From contig NZ_CP134197.1 in the NCBI RefSeq assembly GCF_031585635.1, forward strand, positions 310,001 through 374,000: 64,000 nucleotides of DNA, in the 5' to 3' direction. Both the position numbers and the translations under genes were made by a program. Under the pieces are notes generated by a model, which worked only from the letters and a program-made list of their open reading frames with translations, made no database searches and was not told the DNA's origin. Below, one piece after another: positions 53,802 through 63,577 of the stretch (the first letter of the stretch is position 1; every line of letters starts with the position of its first letter). The DNA comes from Paraburkholderia sp. FT54 (GTDB lineage: Bacteria; Pseudomonadota; Gammaproteobacteria; Burkholderiales; Burkholderiaceae).

Positions 53802-54323
53802 TCAAATACTGTGCACCTGAGAGTAACCAGGTGCGTTCGGATCATTCGTGTAGGCGGGAATAAGCCGTTCCTGACGCATAGCTACCGCCTCGTCAAGCCT
53901 CTTGCAGAGCTGATCCGCGTTCCTGATGGCCGGCAAACGCCTCACGGGATGAGCTACATCGTTGGTCGTCAGGATGATCGAGCCGGTGCCGAATAGGCGT
54001 TGCCACCATGGGTGGATCGGGGTGATGCACTGAATCCGGGAAAGCTCGAGAGTCGACACACGGCGATGCAGAATGCCCTGCGTCCAGGTAATTCGTGCGG
54101 CATCGATGACGATTCGGGTGAACGCGGTCTTGACGAACGGGAAACCGACACCGATCAAAACAGCGCCGGCTTGTGCAAGCAGCACATTCCACTGAAGCGG
54201 GAAAGAGTTCGACGTGCAGACATGTATACCACCAATCATTGCCATGACAACGCCCCCCTTCAGGAGCGCTGGAAGGTTGCAGGCCTGCGACGGCGCGCCG
54301 CTGAAAATCACCTGATTAGCCAT
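53802..54323 (-). CDS. PH-domain membrane protein
   Basis: The 173-residue protein has two hydrophobic segments (ALLKGGVVMAMIGGI and VLLAQAGAVLIGVGFPFV) followed by a bacterial pleckstrin-like domain (TRIVIDAARITWTQGIL, RRVSTLELSRIQCITPIHPW, then GTGSIILTTND). Such DUF304/bPH_2 proteins are widespread and of unknown function. It stands alone. Confidence 0.75.
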   Translation of the reverse strand: MANQVIFSGAPSQACNLPALLKGGVVMAMIGGIHVCTSNSFPLQWNVLLAQAGAVLIGVGFPFVKTAFTRIVIDAARITWTQGILHRRVSTLELSRIQCITPIHPWWQRLFGTGSIILTTNDVAHPVRRLPAIRNADQLCKRLDEAVAMRQERLIPAYTNDPNAPGYSQVHSI

Positions 54324-54798
54324 CGCATATATTCCTTTTTCTGACCCACGGCTCTAGTCGTCCGTCGAAAAAGGCAGCGCTGCCTGATTCGGCTGCACGT
54401 CGGCGAACTGACTGCTGACCGGCGACAATGCCATGACCGTTACGCCAAGCACACTTGCATGGGGCGATTGTAGCGCAGTGATCGATGCAGACCGGCCCAC
54501 TGCCTCTTTCGGCCCGAGGAACTGTCGTTAGGCGGCCGCTGCGAAAGGCCGCTGAGGAGCGAACTGAGGCGGTCGTCATCCGTCAAAGTTCGGGCCATCT
54601 ACGGTCATTCGTCCGACGTAGACCGCAGACGTTCGGGTGTCCGTTAGACTCAAGCAACGGTCATTCGCGAGTCGCATAAAAGCGTGACGTCGCTCGCCTC
54701 CCCGACCCGCCGTACCGGCATCTTCCCGGCGATATGGTCGTAGAGGCATCGGGTGCCGGTTCACGCACCCTCCCTCTTATTCCCATAGGCTTATGCTG
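54324..54798. other. Intergenic region, nothing firm
   Basis: The stretch contains GCGGCCGCTG and GGTCATTCG words reminiscent of the dispersed repeat but no complete copy. No gene is supported. Confidence 0.35.
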
Positions 54799-54815
54799 TT
54801 TTGCCGCTGGCAAAA
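54799..54815 (-). terminator. Hairpin directly after the BASS transporter gene
   Basis: TTTTGCC and GGCAAAA form a 7-bp stem with a three-base loop immediately beyond the TAA stop at 54816. It may serve as a bidirectional terminator. Evidence is the sequence only. Confidence 0.4.
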
Positions 54816-55844
54816 TTAGCGAACATCAACGGCGGCAGGTTCGCTCGCGGCCTGCGGCTTGGCTTCACCACACGTGTTGCGTGTATGCCAGCGCTGGGCG
54901 AGGACGGCGCAGACCATCAACTGGATCTGGTGGAACAGCATCAGCGGCAGCACGACGGCCCCGACCGTGGGGCCCGAGAAGAGCACCTTCGCCATCGATA
55001 TGCCCGAAGCCAGGCCTTTTTTCGACCCGCAGAACACAATCGCAACCTGGTCTTCCTTGTTGAATCCGAGCCGCTTGGCGGTAAATCCCGTGACCAGCAG
55101 CGCCACCATCAGCAGCACGGCGTCGACCACAACCAGGCCGCCGAGTGCCGCCACGGGTGTCCGGTGCCACAAGCCCTCGTTCACGGCCTCGCTAAAAGCC
55201 GTGTAGACGATGAGCAGGATCGAGCCCTGATCGACATACCGCAGCAACGGCATGCCGCGTTCGAGCGAAGCGGCGATCCACGGCCGCAGCAACTGGCCTG
55301 CGATGAACGGCATGAGGATCTGCAGCACGATATCCCAGATGCCATTCAGCGACGCGCTCGAGCCCGCGTTCTGCTTCGTAAGCGTGACGCTCACGAGCAG
55401 CGGTGTGATGAAAATCCCAATTAGGCTGGAGGCCGACGCGCTGCACACGGCAGCCGGCACGTTGCCTTTGGCGATCGACGTGAAGGCGATCGACGATTGC
55501 ACGGTGGAAGGCAGCGTGCACAGGAACAGGACGCCCATGTACAGTGCCGGCGTGACGAGCGGCGCCAGTACCGGCCTCAGCGCGAGACCGAGCAGCGGAA
55601 ACAGCACAAACGTGCTGAGCAGGACGACAAGGTGCAGACGCCAATGCCTCGCACCGTCCACGATTGCTCCGCGCGGCAGCTTGGCGCCATGCAGGAAGAA
55701 CAGCAGCCCAATTGCAATGTTTGCTATCAGGTTGACGGAGACGGCGGTGTGCCCGCGGCAGGGCAGCAAGCTGGCGGCGATCACGGTGGCGACGAGCGCC
55801 AGCGTGAAGTTGCCGGGCAATCGTTTGGGTTTGGCTCGAGGCAT
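54816..55844 (-). CDS. Bile acid:sodium symporter family transporter
   Basis: From ATG 55844 the protein has 342 residues with about nine to ten membrane segments and the family blocks GLLFFLHGAKLPRGAIVDGARHWRL, LFLCTLPSTVQSSIAFT and CGSKKGLASGISMAKV. This is the YfeH/SLC10A7-like branch of the BASS family. Members move organic anions with sodium; the substrate here is unknown. It stands alone. Confidence 0.88.
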   Translation of the reverse strand: MPRAKPKRLPGNFTLALVATVIAASLLPCRGHTAVSVNLIANIAIGLLFFLHGAKLPRGAIVDGARHWRLHLVVLLSTFVLFPLLGLALRPVLAPLVTPALYMGVLFLCTLPSTVQSSIAFTSIAKGNVPAAVCSASASSLIGIFITPLLVSVTLTKQNAGSSASLNGIWDIVLQILMPFIAGQLLRPWIAASLERGMPLLRYVDQGSILLIVYTAFSEAVNEGLWHRTPVAALGGLVVVDAVLLMVALLVTGFTAKRLGFNKEDQVAIVFCGSKKGLASGISMAKVLFSGPTVGAVVLPLMLFHQIQLMVCAVLAQRWHTRNTCGEAKPQAASEPAAVDVR

Positions 55845-56405
55845 GAGTTTCACACGGTGCAACTTCGGAGAGGACAAAGCTGACACTTTCTATACAGGTG
55901 CGCTAAAAAACCAATTCATGTGGACGGGCGTTAGGATCGCATAGAACATCGCGAATATCAGCATGCTGCTGGTGGTACGCGGCCGTCATCGTAAGCTGGC
56001 TGCGCGCAAGGTGGAGGGGGCAAGTGGCATTTGGGTCACTTACAGCGGGATTGAGCATGCGGCGTTGGACGATGTTCCGTTACGGGAGCAGATGCGAAAT
56101 CGCGTCCCGCTCGGCGACCAAGTTCAGCTATCGATGCGTCGATCTTCTAGCGCGCAAAACCGCTCAGTTCGAGTAACGGAATGCGCTTCCGTCGCGCGGA
56201 CGTCGAGCCGGTCGCCCGGTCGCTGAACCCATTTGCGCGACTGCACCTGGCTGTACGTGGCTATCCACGGACCCATTCGACGTCGCGCCTTGAGGCGCTG
56301 TACCAGCGCTGGGCCCATTCGGGCGTCGGGCATTTCGTTTGCGTGGCATAGGGGCGTCCTGCCGCCAGTTTATGCCACGCACACAGAAGATCGGACAGGC
56401 TCCAT
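55845..56405. other. Intergenic region, no supported gene
   Basis: About 560 bases separate two minus-strand transporter genes. Open frames on either strand are short and Arg-rich. The promoter of the BASS transporter should be near 55850-55920. Confidence 0.4.
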
Positions 56406-57803
56406 TTAAGCTGCCTCTAATGATTCCACAGTTCGCTTTGAAGTTTCCGGCGCGAAGATCGTCACGATCAGCATGCCGGCGATCATGATCGCGACGCCGA
56501 TCATCATCGACACGTGCAGGCCGACGTTCGACAGCAACACCGGAAATACAGCGGTCCACACCACGCCGCCGAAGAAGCGCCCGCCAAGCCCTTCGACCAC
56601 GCTCTGGCCGGTTGCGCGGATCCGCGTGGGGTATTGCTCCGCGTACCACATCTTGAACGACGGCGATGCGCCTGACGACGAGAACATCACCATGCCCCAC
56701 AGCACCATAGCCAGCGTGCTTTGAGCCAACGTGAATTCATACGTCGATATCGCAGCGATCACCGTATAGACGAAGAACACTTTTTTGCGCCCGAAATGCT
56801 CGGCGGCGATGCCGTTCATGATCTTCCAGGGGATCTGCGTCGCCGTGGTGATCAGCGTCAGAAAGAGCGCGCTTTCGAGCACGACGTGCTTCTCGATGAA
56901 AATCGACGGCAGGTAGTTTACCGAAATGTAGAACATCGAGAAAAGGCTCGTTGCGCCGATCGTCATCACGATGGTGCGGAACAGATACGGCGGTGTCCAC
57001 ACGACGCCAAGCGACCACCAGAATTTCGGTGCGGCATGGTCGCCCACGCTGGCGCTCTCGGTCACCTCGTCGACCACTGCCAATGGCAGACGCGCGCCGA
57101 GCTTGCGTTCCGCGGTGGCCTCGAACCGGCAGATGATGCCGTCCGCCTCGTGATAGCGCCCGACGCGATGCAGCCAGCGCGGCGACTCTGGGAGGAATTT
57201 CCAGATCAGCACGACGTAGACGACGGGCACGCCGCACAGGAATGTGAACACGCGCCAGCCCACTTCGGGCGCGAAATGCGGAATCACGGCCATGCCAATA
57301 GTCGGCGGCAGCAGATAACCGATGCCGAGCGCTGTCTCCAGTAGTCCAGCGAACGCCGAGCGGGTGGTCGCCGACACGATTTCGGAAGTGAGGGTGTAGG
57401 GCATGATGAATGCCGGCGCCATGCCGAAGCCGGTCAGTCCACGCAGGATCACGAGCGTCGCAAAGTTCGGACTGAATGCGGATATCGCAGTGCCGCCCGC
57501 GAACCACATGACGCCGAAGATCAGCAGTCGTTTGCGGCCGAAGCGGTCGGCCAAATAGCCCGTAGGGATCATTCCCACGACTATGCCGAGCGCCGACGAT
57601 GCGGCGAGCATGCCGGTGTCGCGCGGCGTCAGCGCCATGGTCTTCCTGATGATCGGCAACGTGATCGACAGACTGCCGATGTTGAGCGCCTCGATGACGA
57701 GCGCTCCGGCAGCGAGCAGCACGATCACCCAGCTATGCCAGGTGGTGGGAATGCGCTGCAACCGCGCCAGCAGGAGTGCGGGTGAGGGCGGCTTGTTATC
57801 CAT
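56406..57803 (-). CDS. MFS transporter, sugar-porter type
   Basis: The 465-residue protein has twelve predicted membrane segments, the first MFS loop motif GYLADRFGRKRLLIFG, the sugar-porter family motif PESPRWLHRVGR after the sixth segment and a second-half loop GIAAEHFGRKKVFFV. It is a proton-coupled importer of a sugar or organic acid. It lies near the dioxygenase and muconate-cycloisomerase-type genes and may bring in their substrate, which is an inference from position only. Confidence 0.88.
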   Translation of the reverse strand: MDNKPPSPALLLARLQRIPTTWHSWVIVLLAAGALVIEALNIGSLSITLPIIRKTMALTPRDTGMLAASSALGIVVGMIPTGYLADRFGRKRLLIFGVMWFAGGTAISAFSPNFATLVILRGLTGFGMAPAFIMPYTLTSEIVSATTRSAFAGLLETALGIGYLLPPTIGMAVIPHFAPEVGWRVFTFLCGVPVVYVVLIWKFLPESPRWLHRVGRYHEADGIICRFEATAERKLGARLPLAVVDEVTESASVGDHAAPKFWWSLGVVWTPPYLFRTIVMTIGATSLFSMFYISVNYLPSIFIEKHVVLESALFLTLITTATQIPWKIMNGIAAEHFGRKKVFFVYTVIAAISTYEFTLAQSTLAMVLWGMVMFSSSGASPSFKMWYAEQYPTRIRATGQSVVEGLGGRFFGGVVWTAVFPVLLSNVGLHVSMMIGVAIMIAGMLIVTIFAPETSKRTVESLEAA

Positions 57804-57943
57804 TTTGTCTCCTCCCTGTATGCGACCTGGTCGGCGACCGGTCGGGGATATGTGTCGTAGTGACCTGCGTCTGAAGAACTAATCTCCGCTTCGTGATGTT
57901 GCCTGGTGTTGCCTCATTGGCAGCGCGCATGTGAGCGGCCGCG

Positions 57944-58616
57944 TCAGACGGGTAAGAGCTGCATGAGTCGCGCGCGATCGGCGATCACGATGCGACGTCT
58001 CGACCGGTCGATGAGTCCGGCGAGCGCGAAGCGACTCAGCGCCGCCGTCACCGTGGGACGACGGCAATTGATCCACTGTGCGAGTTCTTCGTGCGTGAGC
58101 GCGACTGTGCCTTCGGACGCGCCTTCCGGATCGGGACGGCGGAGCGACAGCAGCGCGCGCAAGACGCTGATCGATACGATTGGCCTCCAACTCCACCACC
58201 CGCATATGAAAGTCGCGGGTCCGGTCCAGCAGCAGACGGATCACGTGAACGGCACAATCTCCGTCGGTCCGCAGCAGTTGCAGCATCGCGTCACGCGCAA
58301 TCACGACGACATGCGAGCGCTCGAGTGCAATCAGGCTGGCATCGCGCGTGCCGCATGTCGTGAGCGCGATTAGCCCCAGCAGGCTGCCGGGCAGATGAAT
58401 GCGCAATAGCGCTTCCTGTCCCGCCGAATTCAGCATCACGGTCTTCACGCCGCCGCGCGCCAGCAGATACACATCGCGCGCGTCGTCGCCCTGATGACAG
58501 ATGAACTCCCCCGCGTCGAACACGCGCGTCTGTCCTGCCGCGCACAGCGCCTGTGCGTGTCGCGGCGAAAACACGGCGTCCGGCGGCTGGGTTGCATTCA
58601 GACTGTATTCGCGCAT
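57944..58616 (-). pseudogene. Crp/Fnr-family regulator with frameshift
   Basis: From ATG 58616 the frame encodes a cyclic-nucleotide-binding-type sensor domain (FDAGEFICHQGDDARDVYLL, HLPGSLLGLIALTT) up to the dimerisation helix (FHMRVVELEANRI). Near 58165 the frame is lost; the next frame continues with the expected winged helix (LTHEELAQWINCRRPTVTAAL, SRFALAGLIDRS) to a stop at 57944. The total length of 673 bases is 3n+1, consistent with one extra base. It is either a recent pseudogene or a sequencing error. Confidence 0.85.
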
Positions 58617-58629
58617 CGTGTGCTCCCGT

Positions 58630-59328
58630 TCAGACGGCGTGGCGGCATCGCGCACAGCGTCCGAGGAAAAGACACGCACGTCCGGTGACGGGATGCACGC
58701 GCACCAGCGGATGCCGCGCGCCGATGGTCCGGGTTGGCTCGTTGTGATCGCCGAATCCGCGGCGCAGCTCGCCCGAACTGTTGCGAGATGCGTCGTGCAC
58801 GCAGGTGAGGCTGCGCACGCGCTCGCGTGAGGTCTCGTCGAGCGTGTCATACGCGAGGTACATGTTGCAGAACGACGTGTCACCACCTTCGGGCGGCACT
58901 TCGATGCCATACAGCAGGCTTGCGCTGGGCGGCGTGTCGTTGTACGACATATCGGTGTGCCAGTGCGCCTCGTAGTTGCCGAGGCCGCCGATCGCCATTC
59001 CGTCCACTTTCATGTTCGAGATGATGGTGACGTATTCGCGCGCTTCCTGATCGATGGCCAGGCGCGGATCGGTGTGATCCATCACGTCGCTCGCGCGGAT
59101 AGGCACCTGGTCCAGCTCGCCGAAGCGGCGGCTGAATCGCATCAGATCGAGGTCGCTTAGCCTCTGCCGACGAAAACGCAGCACGAGGTGGTCGGCCCAT
59201 GCGTGTTCGATCTGCGCGAATTCCGCATCGTCAAGCGACGCCAGATCGACGCCTTCGATCTCCGCGCCGATGGCTTCGCCAAGCGGCGTGATCTTGAGGG
59301 CAGTGCCTGCAAGCGTTGAAGCGGACAT
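58630..59328 (-). pseudogene. TauD/TfdA dioxygenase, C-terminally truncated
   Basis: The product is 232 residues. It matches the intact TauD-type paralogue at 61046-61933 from its start up to LFLGR, including the Fe-binding His-x-Asp in EAHWHTDMSYND. It then ends in unrelated CARCRHAV. About 80 residues with the second Fe-binding His and the 2-oxoglutarate Arg are missing, so it should be inactive. The frameshifted Crp-type gene starts 13 bases downstream; a deletion probably joined the two. Confidence 0.85.
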
Positions 59329-59515
59329 GATGTGTCTCCTGAACTGTTATGACGATGCGCCGGAACGCGCCGCATGCGGGTGCGCTCACCCGTTTTATTC
59401 TCTTTTTCCTGGCATGCTGCTCCTGCAGGTCGGCGCTGACAGCGCATCGCGATCAATCGCGCTAGGCTTAGATCATCGTGCAGCGTCGTGCAGCGCTCCA
59501 TCGGACGAGGACACC

Positions 59516-59873
59516 ATGACTATCACCATCTTTCATAATCCGGCTTGCAGCACATCGCGCAAGGTGCTCGACATGATTCGAGCAAGCGGCGAAGAACCAC
59601 GCATGGTCAAATACCCCAAGCATCCACCGAGCCGCGATGAACTCACCCCCGTTTATGCGCGACATGCAGCTTTCGCCGCGCGAGTTGTTGCGTACCCAGG
59701 AGGCGGCTAATACCGACCTCCGCCTCGACGACGCTTCGCTATCGGACGCGCGCATCGTCGAATTCATGGTGGCCAATCCGGTGCTGATGAACCGGCCCAT
59801 CGCCCGCACGCCGCACGGTATCAAGCTGTGCCGCCCGGCCGAAGAAGTGGCGCCGCTGCTTCAGCCTGTCTGA
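59516..59873 (+). pseudogene. ArsC-family reductase with frameshift
   Basis: From ATG 59516 the frame reads TITIFHNPACSTSRKVLDMI (catalytic Cys) and KYPKHPPSRDEL, then loses the family sequence. The next frame resumes at MRDMQLSPRELLRTQEA and runs to the stop at 59871 with IARTPHGIKLCRPAEEV. The length of 358 bases is 3n+1, so one extra base explains it. ArsC-type proteins are glutaredoxin-dependent arsenate reductases or the related YffB/Spx-like proteins. No other arsenic resistance gene is in the window. Confidence 0.85.
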
Positions 59874-59919
59874 TTTAACCGGCGCGCGGTGCGTATGACG
59901 CCCGCGCGTATTACGTCGT

Positions 59920-61041
59920 TCACAGGTCGAACAGATAGCGGCGCACTTTCTCGTCATCCAGCGTCACGCCAAGCCCTGGCCCTTGCGGCACTGCAATGCT
60001 GCCGCGCGTTAGATCGAGCTTGGCGGTCACGATGTCGTCCGCTGTTTTCAGCGGACCCACGCATTCCAGCCCGTCGAGCACGTTGTCGCTGGTGCATGCG
60101 AGCATTATTTCGGCCGTCGTATTGATTCCGAGCCCGAAGCCATGTCCGATCACTACGGGCATACCGGCTGCCGTCGCGGTTTCCAGCATCCGGCGGCAGC
60201 GTAGCAAGCCGCCTTGCTTCATCACCTTGAGCTTGACGATGTCGGCGCAATCGGCGCGGATCAGGTCGATCAGGCTGCGATAGTCGGTGATCGACTCGTC
60301 GGCCATCACCGGCATGCTGACCGCTTGTCGTACTTTCGCCATGCCGGCGAGATCTTCCGCAGCCACCGGCTGCTCGAGCAGTTGCAAAGCCACCGGTTCG
60401 AGCAGTCGCCCGAGAGCGATCGCGTCTTCCACGCTATATCCCGCATTGGCATCCACTCGCAGCGCCATCCCTGCACCCACTGCTTCACGCACGGCCATCA
60501 GGCGGTCGCGGTCGGCGTGGATGCCACCGCCCACCTTGACCTTGGCCGAGCGGAAACCACAGTCGAACCATTTGCGCGCCTCGGCGGCTGCCTCGTCCGG
60601 CGACACGATACCGACCCACGCATTGAAGCTGACCGTGTCCTTCACCGTACCGCCTAGGTATTGATGCACGGGGATGCCACGATGCCGTGCCAGAAGATCG
60701 ACTGCGGCCATTTCAATGGCCGCTTTGGCGTCCAGATACGCGTCGATCGTGCGATCCATCGCATCGATCAGGCGATGCGGGTTGCCGGCATTCATGCCTT
60801 TGACGCATGGCGCCAGCGCTCGCCGTATGGCCGTAAGCGACGCCTCGACGGTCTCCACCGAATATCCCGGCGACGGATCGATATTGCCGAGGCCAATAGA
60901 GCCGTCTTCAGCCGTAAGACGCACGATCGCGCTTTTTTGCGTCGTCTTGGTCGTATAGGCGTTCTTGAACCCGGCGCCGACGAGCGGCACCGCGACGCCG
61001 AACACATCGACGCTCTTGATGGGCAGATAAAGTTCGTCCAT
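59920..61041 (-). CDS. Enolase-superfamily enzyme, muconate-cycloisomerase type
   Basis: From ATG 61041 the protein has 373 residues. It carries the muconate lactonising subgroup pattern: KVKVGGG (paired lysines), LRVDANAGYS, LLEQPVAAED, VMADESITD and IVKLKVMKQGG (late lysine). Such enzymes isomerise or cyclise, for example muconates or dipeptides; the sequence does not decide. It starts four bases after the stop of the TauD-type dioxygenase gene and is likely co-transcribed with it. Confidence 0.9.
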   Translation of the reverse strand: MDELYLPIKSVDVFGVAVPLVGAGFKNAYTTKTTQKSAIVRLTAEDGSIGLGNIDPSPGYSVETVEASLTAIRRALAPCVKGMNAGNPHRLIDAMDRTIDAYLDAKAAIEMAAVDLLARHRGIPVHQYLGGTVKDTVSFNAWVGIVSPDEAAAEARKWFDCGFRSAKVKVGGGIHADRDRLMAVREAVGAGMALRVDANAGYSVEDAIALGRLLEPVALQLLEQPVAAEDLAGMAKVRQAVSMPVMADESITDYRSLIDLIRADCADIVKLKVMKQGGLLRCRRMLETATAAGMPVVIGHGFGLGINTTAEIMLACTSDNVLDGLECVGPLKTADDIVTAKLDLTRGSIAVPQGPGLGVTLDDEKVRRYLFDL

Positions 61042-61045
61042 ATGA

Positions 61046-61933
61046 TCAGGATGCGATCGTGATGTTGGCCGACTCATAAGGCGCAACCTTGCCGCCCTTG
61101 ATCTGCGTGCGGTGCATCAATCGCGACGCGGAAGGATCGAACGAGTCGCGGCGATGCAGCGTGCAGCGGTTGTCCCACATGATCAGGTCGCCCTCGTGCC
61201 AGACCTGGCGGAACGTGAACTGTGGCTGCGTCGCGTGTGCCCAGAGCGTATCGAGTAGCGCATTGCTCGCGTCGAGATCCATGCCGACGATATAGCTGTT
61301 GCGCCGCCGCCCAAGAAACAGTGCCGGACGCTGCGTATCAGGATGACGGATCACGAGCGGATGGTGCGCGCCCGGCGCCTTGCGCGGATCGGTCACTTCC
61401 TGCATGCCCTTGCGCATCATCCCGGCGCTGTTGTACGTCGCGTCGTGAATCGCGCGCTTGCCGTCGATCTGCATTTTCATCGCGTCTGGCAGCGCGTACC
61501 ACGCGAGATACATGTTCGACCAGAACGTGTCGCCACCTTCGGGTGGAATCTGCAGCGCATGAAGCAGCGCAGCACGCGGTGGCGATTCGATGTACGTCAT
61601 GTCGCAGTGCCACACCGCTTCGCCGTCACCGAGGTTGCCCATCGGGACGCCGTCCTTCTTGATGTTGGAGATTACGTTGATCTCGGGAAATTCGGACAGA
61701 AACGGCTTGCCGTAAGGGTTCGGCCCCGGTGGATCGAGCTCGCCGAAATGACGCGTAAATGCGAGAAGTTGTGGATCGGTCAAGATCTGACCGCGAAACC
61801 GGAGGACCAGATGGTCGGCCCATGCCTGTTTGATTCCGTCGATCACGTCTGCCGCCAGCGGTGCCGACAGATCGACGCCGGAGATTTCGGCCCCGAGCGC
61901 GTCGCCGAGCGGAGTCACGGTGAAATGAGTCAT
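61046..61933 (-). CDS. TauD/TfdA-family dioxygenase
   Basis: The 295-residue protein is a non-haem iron, 2-oxoglutarate-dependent dioxygenase. The iron ligands are in VWHCDMTYIESP (His and Asp) and in NRCTLHRRDSF (second His); the 2-oxoglutarate Arg is in SRLMHRTQIKG. Length is normal. It precedes the muconate-cycloisomerase-type gene on the same strand and lies divergent from the LysR gene at 62074. Family members cleave C-S, C-O or C-P bonds of small substrates (for example taurine or 2,4-D). Confidence 0.92.
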   Translation of the reverse strand: MTHFTVTPLGDALGAEISGVDLSAPLAADVIDGIKQAWADHLVLRFRGQILTDPQLLAFTRHFGELDPPGPNPYGKPFLSEFPEINVISNIKKDGVPMGNLGDGEAVWHCDMTYIESPPRAALLHALQIPPEGGDTFWSNMYLAWYALPDAMKMQIDGKRAIHDATYNSAGMMRKGMQEVTDPRKAPGAHHPLVIRHPDTQRPALFLGRRRNSYIVGMDLDASNALLDTLWAHATQPQFTFRQVWHEGDLIMWDNRCTLHRRDSFDPSASRLMHRTQIKGGKVAPYESANITIAS

Positions 61934-62021
61934 GGTTTTGCGCTCCTTTTTCTGCGGTTACTTTTCGAATGCAGATCAATATAGACAGCGCCCGTGATAG
62001 CGTAAATGAGATATTCAAATC

Positions 62022-62031
62022 ATCACGTGAT
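62022..62031. promoter_or_regulatory. Palindrome in the LysR-dioxygenase intergenic region
   Basis: ATCACGTGAT is a 10-bp perfect palindrome in the 140-base divergent region between the TauD-type gene and the LysR gene. Two GTGATA words flank it at about 61994 and 62027. It may contribute to the LysR operator. Weak evidence. Confidence 0.3.
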
Positions 62032-62073
62032 ACCTTTTACATATCTCCTTATCAACCCTTAGATGGTGATGTC

Positions 62074-63021
62074 ATGAAGCGATCGCCTGCGGCACTGCAA
62101 CGAAGTCATATCGAAGCCCTGATCGCCATCGGCGATGGCGGCTCGGTGCATCGCGCTGCGCGCAGTCTTGGCGTTGCGCAGCCGGTGCTCTCACGGTTGC
62201 TCGCCGATGCGGAAAGCCGGCTGGGAGCGCGGCTATTCGAACGGTCGAGCCAAGGGAGTCAGCCCACGTTGCTCGGCGAAACCGTGCTCGCGCAAGCGCG
62301 CTCCGTGATGCGCGCGATGGACCGGCTGAGCGCGAGTGCCTCGTCCGCGCGGTTGCCGATCCGGCTCGGTTGCATACCGCGCGCAATGCATACGCTGATC
62401 CCGCCGCTCTATGCGCGGATGTACGCAGGGACGCACGCACACGATCCAGCGCGCGCCGACGACACCGTATTCCGCTGTAAGGTGATCGAGGGCAGCTCGA
62501 CAATGTTGTGCGAACTGCTGGAGGCAGGCGAACTCGATTTTGCGATCCTGCGCAGCGCCAGCACGGTGAAAAACGACGAGATGAAGGTCGAGCGTCTCTA
62601 TGCGGAGCGCACCGTAATCGTTTGTTCAAACGACCACCCTGCGCTGCGTGCGCGGCCGCTGCGGCTTGCCGACCTGGCTGCGCTCGACTGGACGCTCCCG
62701 CATGCCGACACGACCTCGCGTATCGCTTTCGATCAGTTCTGGACACGACGTCGTCTGCCGCCGATCGAGCCGGTGCTCGAGACACGCTCATTCGAATCGA
62801 ATATCGAAGTGGTGGCGCACACGCGACTGCTGTCGATCGCGCCGGAGTCAATCGCCCGGCGCTACATGCGCTTTGGCATGCTGAGCATTCTGGAGATCGA
62901 GAGCGCGTTGCCATCGAGCCCGATCATGCTGGGCTCGCGGCTAACGGCGCGCGAAGAACCCATGTTGAAGCGCTTTCGCAAGCTGCTGCAAGAAACGGCA
63001 GGCGAGTTGGCTTTGGGGTGA
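62074..63021 (+). CDS. LysR-family transcriptional regulator
   Basis: From ATG 62074 the protein has 315 residues. The winged helix covers residues about 10-70 (IEALIAIGDGGSVHRAARSL and VAQPVLSRLLADAESRLGARL), followed by a periplasmic-binding-like effector domain. A longer start at 61969 would add a poorly conserved tail. It is divergent from the TauD/cycloisomerase pair and is its probable regulator. Confidence 0.9.
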   Translation: MKRSPAALQRSHIEALIAIGDGGSVHRAARSLGVAQPVLSRLLADAESRLGARLFERSSQGSQPTLLGETVLAQARSVMRAMDRLSASASSARLPIRLGCIPRAMHTLIPPLYARMYAGTHAHDPARADDTVFRCKVIEGSSTMLCELLEAGELDFAILRSASTVKNDEMKVERLYAERTVIVCSNDHPALRARPLRLADLAALDWTLPHADTTSRIAFDQFWTRRRLPPIEPVLETRSFESNIEVVAHTRLLSIAPESIARRYMRFGMLSILEIESALPSSPIMLGSRLTAREEPMLKRFRKLLQETAGELALG

Positions 63022-63150
63022 GCGGTGCTCGATTGCTTCCGTGATGGGACTTGCCCGTTCAGTATGTTGATCAATGTCCGTGATGTTGCGAACTCAGACC
63101 TCACGCGAGTGAAATTCTCGACCAAACAACGGAAAAGCAGGCTCATACTC

Positions 63151-63417
63151 ATGTCCGGGCGCAAATCTACAAGCGCCTTAGTATCAGCAGTAATTCAACG
63201 GAAAACAGAGAGGTCTGATGCCAACAATAAAACTCGCCAGATAGATGTCACTATTGCCGACGTTCTCGACTTGATAGAACGGGATTTGGCATCGCTGGCG
63301 GGTGTGCATTCGCCGAGCTTGGCATTCGAAGTCAAGCTAACGGTATCAACGTCGACGGGCGCTCTCGTTGCGAAACGGTCGGCAGGTAGAAGCGCCGCCC
63401 TTCGCGTCCAACCGTAA
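63151..63417 (+). CDS. Doubtful small hypothetical protein
   Basis: The 88-residue frame (MSGRKSTSALVSAVIQRKT, then VTIADVLDLIERDLASLAG and LAFEVKLTVSTSTGALVAK) has plausible composition but no recognised domain and a weak ribosome binding site. It lies between the LysR gene and the chemotaxis receptor, both on the same strand. Confidence 0.3.
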   Translation: MSGRKSTSALVSAVIQRKTERSDANNKTRQIDVTIADVLDLIERDLASLAGVHSPSLAFEVKLTVSTSTGALVAKRSAGRSAALRVQP

Positions 63418-63577
63418 AGCTGCATTTCTTCGGCTTACTGCAAAGCAATCGTTTGCGGTCGAATTTAGATTCGCCGCACCATTGCCATGTTATGCAACAT
63501 TCTATCTAATAGGCTCGCAGAAGGAGCCTGATTTATTTCGGTTCACTAATCCAAGCACCTGCCCTCCATCACAGGCC

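Noticed and set aside
59516..59873. Arsenic resistance operon
   Set aside because: Only a frameshifted ArsC-like gene is present; no arsR, arsB or acr3 gene is nearby.
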